From: Micromonospora thermarum
GTDB lineage: Bacteria > Actinomycetota > Actinomycetes > Mycobacteriales > Micromonosporaceae
Direction: 5' to 3'
Length of the DNA: 64,000 nt
Assembly: GCF_012034245.1 (NCBI RefSeq)
Contig: NZ_JAATEO010000015.1
Coordinates: 78,953-142,952 of the forward strand
Shown here: positions 1-7,193 of the stretch, in pieces
Layout of the letters: every line of letters starts with the position of its first letter
Numbering within the stretch: the first letter of the stretch is position 1
The notes under the pieces: generated by a model
The model's database searches: none
What the model was told of the DNA's origin: nothing
What the model saw: the letters and a program-made list of their open reading frames with translations, nothing else
Program-made: the position numbers and the translations under genes

Positions 1-557
1 TGGGCACGTACTACCGGGACCAGTACCGGACGGCCCTCACGGCGGCGCCGTACACCGGGGACGAGGACGACACCGAGCGGCTCATGCGGGGCATCACCCA
101 CGTCACCCTCACCTGGTGGCTGCCCATGCTGCTCGACCGCGACGACCGACTCGCCATGGCCAACGCGCTCGAACTGCGGGTCCCCTACGGCGACCACCGC
201 CTCGTCGAGTACCTCTACAACACCCCGTGGCGGCTCAAGACCTTCGACGGCCGCGAGAAGAGCCTGCTCCGCGCGGCCGCCCGCGACCTGGTGCCCCACT
301 CGGTGCTCGACCGCGCCAAGAGCCCGTGGCCGGTCACCCAGGATCCGGCGTACGCCGAGATGCTCCGCGGCGAACTGTCGGCGCTGGTGAACGACCCGTC
401 CTCGCCGTCGCTGCCGCTGCTCGACCTCCCCGCGGTCCGGGCCACCCTGGACCGGCCCTCGGAGATCGCCCACCAGTGGGTGAGCCGGATGAACATCGAG
501 ATGGTGCTGCAGTTCGACGCGTGGCTGCGGCGGTACGACGTGCAGCTCGCGATCTGA
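1..557 (+). CDS. Asparagine synthase-type amide synthetase, C-terminal part (5' truncated by window edge)
   Basis: Only the C-terminal synthetase domain is present; the frame is open to base 3 and enters from upstream, so the true start is outside. The segment LLDRDDRLAMANALELRVPY, followed by a Lys-Ser-Leu-Leu-Arg stretch and RAKSPWPV, matches the AsnB C-terminal signature (R-D-R-x-[SA]-M-A, E-x-R-V-P). The family activates a carboxylate as the acyl-AMP and aminates it with glutamine-derived ammonia. In aromatic polyketide clusters such homologues act as amide or lactam synthetases (FdmV in fredericamycin, OxyD in oxytetracycline). The nitroreductase starts 17 nt downstream on the same strand, which suggests one operon. 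Family is clear; the substrate is inferred from the cluster. Confidence 0.85.
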   Translation, partial: GTYYRDQYRTALTAAPYTGDEDDTERLMRGITHVTLTWWLPMLLDRDDRLAMANALELRVPYGDHRLVEYLYNTPWRLKTFDGREKSLLRAAARDLVPHSVLDRAKSPWPVTQDPAYAEMLRGELSALVNDPSSPSLPLLDLPAVRATLDRPSEIAHQWVSRMNIEMVLQFDAWLRRYDVQLAI

Positions 558-573
558 CCCCGAGGGAGTTTCC

Positions 574-1170
574 ATGGACTTTCCCGACGTGCTGCGCCGC
601 CGCCAGATGGTGCGCAGCTACACCGACCAGCCCGTCGCCGACGACGCACTCGACCGGATCGTGGGCGCGGTGCGGCGGGCGCCGAGCGCCGGCTTCAGCC
701 AGGGGTACCGCCTGGTCGTCGTCACCGACCCGGGGCTGCGGCAGAAGGCCGCCGACATCGCCGAGGCCCGCTACGTGGAGCTGGGCTTCCCCCGCTGGAT
801 CGCGTCCGCGCCGGTGCACATCTACGTCGCCACCCGCGAGGCGTCCTACCACGAGCGGTACGGCGGCGAGGACGTCCGCCCCGGCTGGTCGGAGATCCCC
901 TGGCCGGTGCCGTTCTGGTGGTTCGACTGCGGCGCGCTGTTCATGCTGCTCCAGCTCGCCGCCATCAACGAGGGCCTCGGCACCGGGTTCGTCAGCTCCG
1001 TCTACACCGACGAGCTGAGCGCGCTCGCCGACGTGGTCGACCTGCCGGCGGACGTGTCGCTGACCGGCATCATCACGATCGGCCACGAGGACCGCAGCAA
1101 GCGGATGCCGGTGCCGCCGAACGCGGCGCGCCGCAAGCCGCTCGACGACGTCGTGCAGTGGCGCCGGTGA
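574..1170 (+). CDS. Nitroreductase-family FMN oxidoreductase
   Basis: A 198-residue protein with the nitroreductase N-terminus (RRRQMVRSYTDQPV, resembling RRS-R-x-F/Y-x-x-x-P-V) and the central pattern DCGALFMLLQLAAINEGLGTGF, which is the usual helix plus flavin-contacting loop. The family uses FMN and NAD(P)H and includes oxidases, dehydrogenases and ring-modifying tailoring enzymes. A GAGGGAG ribosome site lies about 7 nt before the ATG. It sits between the amide synthetase and a flavoprotein, all on the plus strand, so it is probably a redox tailoring enzyme of the cluster. The reaction cannot be read from the sequence. Confidence 0.85.
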   Translation: MDFPDVLRRRQMVRSYTDQPVADDALDRIVGAVRRAPSAGFSQGYRLVVVTDPGLRQKAADIAEARYVELGFPRWIASAPVHIYVATREASYHERYGGEDVRPGWSEIPWPVPFWWFDCGALFMLLQLAAINEGLGTGFVSSVYTDELSALADVVDLPADVSLTGIITIGHEDRSKRMPVPPNAARRKPLDDVVQWRR

Positions 1171-1198
1171 CCGCGCGTACGGGAAGGCGGGAGGGCCG

Positions 1199-2557
1199 AT
1201 GAGCCAGCGCGTCCTCGTTCTCGGTGGCGGCATCGCCGGCACGGCCGCCGCGATCGCGCTCGCCCGGCGCGGGCACCCGGTGACGGTGGTGGAACGCGAC
1301 CCGCCGCCGGCGGACCCCACCGCGGACCCGTTCCTGCACTGGCCCCGGCGCGGCGTGCCGCAGTTCCGGCTGCCGCACGGCTTCTCCGCCCGCGCCCGCA
1401 ACCTGCTGCTGCGGCACGCCCCCGACGTCCTGGCCCGGCTGCGGGCCAACGGCGTCGAGGAGATGAACCTGTTCAAGCGGCTCATCCCGGAGGACCAGTG
1501 GGTGGCCGCCGACGACACGTTCACCAACGTGTGGGCGCGGCGGGCCGTCTTCGAGCTGGCGTTGCGGCTCACCGCCGAGGAGGAGCCGGGCGTCGAGTTC
1601 CGCTGCCCGGCGGTGGTGAACGGCCTGCGCTTCGACTGGACGAGCGCCGGGCCCCGGGTCGCCTCGGTGCGGCTGGCCGACGGCGACGTGCTCACCGCCG
1701 ACGTCGTGCTGGACTGCCTCGGCCAGCGGTCCCCGATGTCCCGCTGGCTGGCGGCCGAGGGGATCCGGGTGCCGACCGAGGTGCAGGACTGCGAGACCGT
1801 CTACTACAGCCGCTACTTCCGCTTCACCGACACCTGCGAGCTGCCCCGGACCTCGGTGGCCACCCTGCGGGGCGAGTTCGCCGACGGGTGGTTCATCGGC
1901 TTCCCGGGCGACCACGACACGTACGCCTTCTCCTTCGAGTGTCACCCCGACAACCGCAACGCCCGCGCGCTGCGGCACACCTCGATCTGGGAGGCGGTGG
2001 CCCGGGGGATCCCGGCGCTGGCGCCCTGGGTGGACCCGGCCAACGGCACCCCGCTCGAAGGTGTGCAGGTCATGGCGGGCAACCGCAGCCTGCGCCGGCG
2101 GTACGTGATCGACGGTCAGCCCGTCGTCCTGGGCCTGCTCTCGGCCGGCGACTCGCTCTGCGCGAGCAACCCCGCGTACGGCTGGGGCTCGGCGATGGCG
2201 TTGACGTACGCGTTCGCCGCCGGCGAGGCGGTGGACGTCGGCGGCGGCGACCCGGTGGCGACGGCCCTGGCGTACGACGCGGCGACGGCCCGCGAGGCCG
2301 ACGCCGTCTACCGGGAGTCGGCGTCGATGGACCGGGCCCGCATCTACCGGATCACCGGCCAGCCGGTGCCGGACGAGGACAAGGCGGAGATGGCCCGCCA
2401 GGACCTGATCTCGGCGGCCCTCTCCGGCGGTGTGCTGCACGACCTGGAACTGGGCCGCGCCTTCAACCGACGCGTCAACCTGGTCGGCCCGGCCGACGCG
2501 GTCCTGGACGGCACCGACCTGGTCCGCCACGCCGAACGCCTCCGCACCCCCGCCTGA
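1199..2557 (+). CDS. FAD-dependent oxidoreductase/monooxygenase
   Basis: A 452-residue flavoprotein. The N-terminus has the Rossmann fingerprint VLGGGIAGTAAAIALARRG ending at an acidic residue (VVERD), and a second flavin segment lies near residue 325 (GLLSAGDSLCASNPAYGWG), which resembles the GD motif of group A monooxygenases and tryptophan-halogenase-like proteins. The flavin-halogenase W-x-W-x-I-P motif is not seen, so it is not called a halogenase. It starts 28 nt after the nitroreductase and ends at a strong hairpin, closing the plus-strand operon. A hydroxylation or oxidation step on the polyketide is likely, but the substrate is unknown. Confidence 0.8.
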   Translation: MSQRVLVLGGGIAGTAAAIALARRGHPVTVVERDPPPADPTADPFLHWPRRGVPQFRLPHGFSARARNLLLRHAPDVLARLRANGVEEMNLFKRLIPEDQWVAADDTFTNVWARRAVFELALRLTAEEEPGVEFRCPAVVNGLRFDWTSAGPRVASVRLADGDVLTADVVLDCLGQRSPMSRWLAAEGIRVPTEVQDCETVYYSRYFRFTDTCELPRTSVATLRGEFADGWFIGFPGDHDTYAFSFECHPDNRNARALRHTSIWEAVARGIPALAPWVDPANGTPLEGVQVMAGNRSLRRRYVIDGQPVVLGLLSAGDSLCASNPAYGWGSAMALTYAFAAGEAVDVGGGDPVATALAYDAATAREADAVYRESASMDRARIYRITGQPVPDEDKAEMARQDLISAALSGGVLHDLELGRAFNRRVNLVGPADAVLDGTDLVRHAERLRTPA

Positions 2558-2574
2558 CTCCCCCGGACGTGGAG

Positions 2575-2607
2575 CGGCCCCCGAGCGCCCGTGGGCGCCG
2601 GGGGCCG
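2575..2607. terminator. Bidirectional hairpin terminator
   Basis: The left arm CGGCCCCCGAGCGCCC pairs with GGGCGCCGGGGGCCG apart from one bulged A, with a 2-nt GT turn. It lies between the convergent flavoprotein (ends 2557) and SDR (ends 2621). There is no U tract, as is usual in this GC range. Confidence 0.7.
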
Positions 2608-2620
2608 TGTTCGTGGGCCG

Positions 2621-3403
2621 TCAGTTGGGGCGTTGGTAGCGGGACGGGGGTGCCATGCCGGCGTCGATGGGCAGGTCGACCCCGGTGACGCTGCGGATCC
2701 GGCCCGAGGCGAACAGGACCACCAGCGCGGCGATCTCCTCCGGCTCGATCATCTCGCCGGTGGCCAGGCCAGCCATCTTCGGCACCATCGCCAGGAACTC
2801 GTCCGGCGTCATCCCGGCCTTCTCGGCGATGTGCGGGTTCGTCCACAGCCGGGTCTTCACCGGACCGGGGGAGATGGTGTTGACCCGTACGCCCTGGGCG
2901 GCGAACTCCGCCGACAGCGCCTTGCCGATGTTGGCGACGGCGGCCTTGGCGGCCGAGTAGTGCGCGAGCCGCGGGTCGGCCATCGTGCCGTTCATCGAGC
3001 CGATGTTGACGATCGTGCCCTTGCGCTCGACGAGGCTCGGCAGCGCCGCCCGGGTCGCCCGGATCGTCGTCATGACGTTCAGCTCGAATGTCTGCCGCCA
3101 CACGTCGTCGGTGATGTCCCGGAAGCCGGGGGCGAGCATGACGCCGCCGCCGACGTTGTTGACCAGGATGTCGATGCCGCCGAACTCGGTGAGCGCCCGC
3201 TCCACCAGCAGCTGCGGCCCCTCCTCGGTGACCAGGTCCACGGTGAGGGTGTGCGGGGTGGCCTCCTTCAGCTCGGGGCTGACGGTCCGCGCGCCGCCGT
3301 AGACGTCGGCGCCCGCGGCGGCGAGCGCCCGCACCACGGCGAGCCCGATACCGGCGCCGGCCCCGGTGACCACCGCCTTCTTGCCGGACAGGTCGATCTG
3401 CAT
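2621..3403 (-). CDS. Short-chain dehydrogenase/reductase (SDR)
   Basis: A 260-residue classical SDR. Its N-terminus has the T-G-A-G-A-G-I-G cofactor motif, NNVGGG replaces the usual NNAG, and Tyr-Ser-Ala-Ala-Lys gives the catalytic Y-x-x-x-K. Several Arg residues follow the glycine motif, consistent with NADPH use. It is the last gene of a minus-strand set that begins with the TenA-like gene at 6044, with 51 nt separating it from the preceding SDR. The family reduces ketones or oxidises alcohols; in this cluster it probably acts on polyketide carbonyls or during ring opening. Which carbon is unknown. Confidence 0.85.
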   Translation of the reverse strand: MQIDLSGKKAVVTGAGAGIGLAVVRALAAAGADVYGGARTVSPELKEATPHTLTVDLVTEEGPQLLVERALTEFGGIDILVNNVGGGVMLAPGFRDITDDVWRQTFELNVMTTIRATRAALPSLVERKGTIVNIGSMNGTMADPRLAHYSAAKAAVANIGKALSAEFAAQGVRVNTISPGPVKTRLWTNPHIAEKAGMTPDEFLAMVPKMAGLATGEMIEPEEIAALVVLFASGRIRSVTGVDLPIDAGMAPPSRYQRPN

Positions 3404-3454
3404 GCTCGGTCTCCTGTTGGTCGAAGGGTGCTGCTTGTCGACGCCGTCCCGCGG

Positions 3455-4132
3455 CTACTGCGGGACGCGTCGCTCGGTGAGGAACTGTCCGGTCGGCCCG
3501 CTGGCGGGCAGGGTGGCCACGTCCGCGATGAACCGGGCCGGCACCTCCGGCGGCGTCGTCATCTGCGGCATCATCCGGGTCCGGACCCGCCCGGGGTTGA
3601 CGGCGTTGACCAGTACGCCGGTGCCGGCGGTCTGCCCGGCGACCAGCGCGGTGAGCCCGTTCAGCCCGCTCTTGGACAGCGAGTAGCCGGGCGCGCCGGG
3701 AAAGAGGGCGCCGCCGAACTCCGCCGTGGTGCCGCTGGAGACCACCACCACCCGGCCCCAGCCCCGCTCCACCATGCCCGGCACGAACGTCTGGAGCACC
3801 CGCCAGGTGCCCAGCAGGTTGACCCGCAGCGTCTCCTCGACCAGGTCGAGCGGGGCGGTGAGCGGGCCGGTGCCAGCGTCGAGCAGCACGCCGGCGTTGC
3901 AGACCAGGATGTCGACCGGCCCGACGTCGGCCGCGGCCTTACCGACGCTGTCCGGGTCGGTCACGTCGAGCTGCTGCCCGCGTACGCCGGGGCCGAGCTC
4001 GGCCGCCGTCCCGGCGGCGGCCGCGGCGTCGCGGGCGGTCACCGTGAGCGCCAGCCCGCGGGCGTGCAGCTCGGCGGCGACCGCCCGGCCGATGCCCCGG
4101 TTGGCGCCGGTGACCAGAGCGTGGCGGTTCAC
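3455..4132 (-). CDS. Short-chain dehydrogenase/reductase (SDR), coupled to P450
   Basis: A 225-residue SDR with TGANRGIG, the CNAG motif (LVCNAGVLLDAG), a Ser in VVSSGTTAEFGG and the active-site YSLSK. The start ATG overlaps the P450 stop as ATGA (4129-4132), so the two are translationally coupled. At 225 residues it is slightly shorter than most FabG-like enzymes, losing mainly the C-terminal tail. It and the SDR at 2621-3403 are different subfamilies rather than copies. A tailoring reductase or dehydrogenase acting with the P450 is inferred from the coupling. Confidence 0.85.
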   Translation of the reverse strand: MNRHALVTGANRGIGRAVAAELHARGLALTVTARDAAAAAGTAAELGPGVRGQQLDVTDPDSVGKAAADVGPVDILVCNAGVLLDAGTGPLTAPLDLVEETLRVNLLGTWRVLQTFVPGMVERGWGRVVVVSSGTTAEFGGALFPGAPGYSLSKSGLNGLTALVAGQTAGTGVLVNAVNPGRVRTRMMPQMTTPPEVPARFIADVATLPASGPTGQFLTERRVPQ

Positions 4133-5331
4133 CAGGTCACCGGGACCTCGCTGAAGCCCTCCATGAAGCCGCCGAGGGCGCGGGGGAGTTGGGCGGCCGG
4201 CACGGCCAGCCGGATGTCCGGGAACCGGCGCAGCAGCGTCTCCGTGGCGACCTGGAGCTCCATCCGGGCCAGCGCGGCACCTACGCAGTAGTGGATGCCC
4301 GCGCCGAAGGTCATGTGGTGGTTCTCCGGGCGGCGGATGTCCAGGTTGAACGGGTCGGTGAAGACCTCCTCGTCCATGTTCGCCGACTCCTCGGAGAGCA
4401 GCACGCTGGAGCCCTTCTTGAGGATCGTGCCGTCGGACAGCTCGATGTCCTCCAACGCGTACCGCAGCGTGCCGATCGAGGAGCCCATGATCTGCGTACG
4501 CAGCAGCTCCTCCACCGCCGACGGCACCAGCGAGTAGTCGGCCCGGATCTCCTTGACCAGGTCCTGCCGGTGCAGCAGCACCGCGGTGCCGGTGCCGATC
4601 TGGCTCGCCGTGGTCACGTAGCCGGCGATGAGCAGGCTCCGCGTCCAGTGGTGCAGCTCGTACTCGGACAGCCGGTTGTCGTCCTCATCACGGACCTTGA
4701 TCAGGCTGGTGATGAGGTCGTCCTCGCCGGGGTTGGCCCGCTTGTACTCGATCAGCTCGACCAGGTACTGCCACAGCTCGCTGCGGCACCGCTCCACCTC
4801 GTCCGGCGGCAGCTTGGTGACGGACAGGAAGCCGTCGACCAGCGACCGGAACCGGTTGCGGTCCTCCGGCGGGATGCCGAGCAGCTTGCAGATCACCAGG
4901 ATCGGCAGCGGGAAGGCGAGCGCCTCGTTGAGGTCGGTCGGCTTCGGGCCGGCGGCCATCGCGTCCAGCAGCTCGTCGGTGACCTGCTGGGCGTACGGGC
5001 GGAGCAGCTCGATCCGGCGGGCGGTGAACGCCCGGGTGACCAGACCGCGCATCCGGGTGTGGTGGGGCGGGTCGCCGTCGATCTTCGGGTCGACGAACAG
5101 CTCGTTGTCGGCGGCGATGCGGGCTACGTCCGGGCGGGCGACGTTCTTGCTCAGCCGGGGGTCGGCGAAGAGGCTGCGGACGTCGGCGTAGCGGGTCACC
5201 ATCACGGCGGTGTCGCCGCTGGGCAGGCGGACCTCGACGAGGGCCTGCTCCCGCAGGCCGCGCAGCGCCTCCGGGACCTCCATCGGCGGGGTCCACGGGA
5301 AGGGGTAGGGAACCGGGGCCTGGGCAGTCAT
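4129..5331 (-). CDS. Cytochrome P450 with atypical I-helix motif
   Basis: A 400-residue bacterial P450. The K-helix E-x-x-R is Glu275-Leu-Leu-Arg278 and the haem loop is FGAGIHYCVG with Cys349 as the iron ligand. The I-helix reads A236-G-Y-V-T-T241. The acidic residue that normally precedes the conserved Thr (A-G-x-[DE]-T) is Val239, while Thr240 is kept. The ATG at 5331 is chosen because it overlaps the upstream TenA-like stop as ATGA and gives a normal family length; an open extension to 5631 in the same frame is only overlap. Oxidative tailoring is expected, and the missing acid may mean an unusual proton relay or chemistry. Confidence 0.9.
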   Translation of the reverse strand: MTAQAPVPYPFPWTPPMEVPEALRGLREQALVEVRLPSGDTAVMVTRYADVRSLFADPRLSKNVARPDVARIAADNELFVDPKIDGDPPHHTRMRGLVTRAFTARRIELLRPYAQQVTDELLDAMAAGPKPTDLNEALAFPLPILVICKLLGIPPEDRNRFRSLVDGFLSVTKLPPDEVERCRSELWQYLVELIEYKRANPGEDDLITSLIKVRDEDDNRLSEYELHHWTRSLLIAGYVTTASQIGTGTAVLLHRQDLVKEIRADYSLVPSAVEELLRTQIMGSSIGTLRYALEDIELSDGTILKKGSSVLLSEESANMDEEVFTDPFNLDIRRPENHHMTFGAGIHYCVGAALARMELQVATETLLRRFPDIRLAVPAAQLPRALGGFMEGFSEVPVTW

Positions 5332-6044
5332 CTCGTGCCCTCTCTCGTTGACTCCTCGAACGGCAGCCGCCGGTCCCCACCGTCTGAAAGGGACGCGGTG
5401 CAGGACTCGGCGAATGCCCATTCGTAACGGATGCTGATGGAGAACTGCTCGATGAGATCGGCCCGCTCCCGGGCCGTACCGTTCTTGCCGACGTCGTCGG
5501 CCATGTCCAGGAACGCCTGCACGGCGTACCGGTAGGACTCCCCGGGGTGGTAGGCCTCCACCCAGGGCCGGTAGCGCGAGTCGGTCACGGTGTCGCGCAG
5601 CAGCCGGTTGGAGACCTCGGCGTTGAACCACACCATCGGCAGCAGCGCGCCCACCCCGCCGGCGAAGGAGTCGGCCGTCGCGGCGGTGAGGAAGGCGGTG
5701 TGCGCCCGGGTGACCGGGTCGATCGGCGGGTCGCCGAGGGTCTCCGGCAGGCCGGTCGTCGCGGCCAGGGCGGCACTGTTGGCGCGCAGCCGGTCGCGCG
5801 CGTCGAGGGTTCCGGCCACCGACTGGCCGAGCAGCAGGGTGTGCGCGTCGGCGTCGGCCGCTGCCGCGCAGCGGGCCAGCGCCCGGGCGTACGTCGGGAG
5901 GAGGTACCCGGTGTCCTGCGCCAGGAAGTGGGCCAGCGCCGCCGGTGGCAGTGACCCGTCCCGGATCCCCGACCAGAAGGGGTGGTCCTGCACCTTGCGC
6001 AGCACCGGATCGCGGATCTCCCGCAGTTCGTCGTGCAGCGGCAT
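5328..6044 (-). CDS. TenA/Thi-4/PqqC-family protein
   Basis: A 238-residue all-helical protein with the TenA-type opening (HPFWSGIRDGSLPPAALAHF then QDTGYL) and the late FNAEVSNRLL and YHPGESYR segments. The superfamily includes thiaminase II, PqqC oxidase and haem-oxygenase-like di-iron enzymes. The stop overlaps the P450 start (ATGA at 5328-5331), and AAGGA lies about 8 nt before the ATG at 6044. Coupling to a P450, and the lack of any thiamine gene nearby, argue for a biosynthetic role rather than thiamine salvage. The actual reaction is unknown; metal-ligand residues need structural alignment. Confidence 0.8.
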   Translation of the reverse strand: MPLHDELREIRDPVLRKVQDHPFWSGIRDGSLPPAALAHFLAQDTGYLLPTYARALARCAAAADADAHTLLLGQSVAGTLDARDRLRANSAALAATTGLPETLGDPPIDPVTRAHTAFLTAATADSFAGGVGALLPMVWFNAEVSNRLLRDTVTDSRYRPWVEAYHPGESYRYAVQAFLDMADDVGKNGTARERADLIEQFSISIRYEWAFAESCTASLSDGGDRRLPFEESTREGTR

Positions 6045-6221
6045 CGGCCGTCCTTAAGTCCAGGCGGGATGGTCGCGGCGGACGCTATCGGGGGTGGCTT
6101 GACCCCGGCTGGAGCAGACGCCGGCCCTGGTGGCGCCGTCCCGAGCCGGCGTCGAGCCCGGCGACGGAGAGTGACCCTCTGGCACGGCCGTGCCGGTCGA
6201 CGACGTCGTGAGGGGTACGCC

Positions 6222-6974
6222 ATGGATCTCGGCCTGACGGACAAGCGGGTGCTGGTGACCGGGGCGACCCGGGGCATCGGCCGGGCCACCGCACGGGCCT
6301 TCGCCGACGAGGGCGCCCGGGTCGCCGTCACGTACCACACCTCCGAGGCGGCCGCCGAGCAGGTGGTGAAGGAACTGGGCGGGGAGGAGCGGGCGCTCGC
6401 GGTGCCGTACGACCTCGCCGACCCCGCCTCCGTACGGGCGGCCGTGCGCCGTGTCGAGGAGCGCTGGGGCGGGGTCGACGTCCTGGTGGCCAACGCCCAG
6501 ACCTGGGTGTGGATCAATCCGGAGGACCTTCCGGCGTACGAGGACCTGCCGCTGGACGAGTGGCTGGGGCGGTTCCGGGAGAACGTCGAGGGCCACCTGT
6601 GGACGGTGCGGGAGGTGCTCCGCGGGATGCGCCGGCGCGGCTGGGGCCGCGTGGTCCTGCTCTCCTCGGTCACCGCCCTGCACGGCAACCCGGGGTCTGA
6701 GGTCTACGGGGCCGCCAAGGCGGCGCTGCACGGCTTCGTCCGGGGCCTGATGTGGACCCGGGACGGTGTGCTGGCGAACGTGGTCGCTCCCGGCGGGACG
6801 CTGACCGAGAGCCTCGACAACGTCGACCCGGAGCTGGTCGCGCAGGCCGCCCGGGACACCCCGAGCGGCCGCCTCAGCACGGCGGAGGACGTGGCCCGCC
6901 TGGTGGTCTTCCTCGGCTCGGCAGCCAACGGCAACGTCAACGGCGAGATCGTCCGGACCGCCGGCGGGCGGTGA
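6222..6974 (+). CDS. Short-chain dehydrogenase/reductase (SDR)
   Basis: A 250-residue classical SDR: VTGATRGIGRATARAF at the N-terminus, a VANAQTW variant of the NNAG motif, Ser in LLSSVTALHG and the catalytic Y-G-A-A-K. An AGGGG ribosome site 7-8 nt before the ATG at 6222 fixes the start; frame upstream of it is non-coding in character. It is transcribed alone and divergently from the TenA-like gene, with 177 nt between them that should hold both promoters. It is probably a tailoring ketoreductase or dehydrogenase of the cluster. Confidence 0.85.
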   Translation: MDLGLTDKRVLVTGATRGIGRATARAFADEGARVAVTYHTSEAAAEQVVKELGGEERALAVPYDLADPASVRAAVRRVEERWGGVDVLVANAQTWVWINPEDLPAYEDLPLDEWLGRFRENVEGHLWTVREVLRGMRRRGWGRVVLLSSVTALHGNPGSEVYGAAKAALHGFVRGLMWTRDGVLANVVAPGGTLTESLDNVDPELVAQAARDTPSGRLSTAEDVARLVVFLGSAANGNVNGEIVRTAGGR

Positions 6975-7056
6975 CCGGCCCGATGGGCGGTGCCCGGCGC
7001 GGCGGCTGGCGACCGGCGGGCGGTGACCGACGCAGCGGACCGCGGGGCGGCGCGAC

Positions 7057-7080
7057 GGGCCCGGCGGGACGGCCGGGCCC
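7057..7080. terminator. Hairpin in convergent intergenic region
   Basis: A perfect 8-bp stem GGGCCCGG/CCGGGCCC with an 8-nt loop lies between the convergent SDR (ends 6974) and SARP gene (ends 7194). The surrounding 219 nt is G-rich low-complexity sequence with repeated CGGGCGGTGACCG and CGGCGGGACGGCCGG words and no credible gene. Confidence 0.5.
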
Positions 7081-7193
7081 TGAGCCCGGCGGGACGACCG
7101 GGCGGCGGGTGGGACGGGACGGGCGGGTGACGGTGCCACACCGGCGGGACGGCCGGTCGGTGGTGAGGCTGACTCCGGCACCCGTCCGCGAGC

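Noticed and set aside
1199..2557. Flavin-dependent halogenase
   Set aside because: The flavin motif is present, but the diagnostic W-x-W-x-I-P halogenase motif and the Lys of the tunnel motif are not seen.
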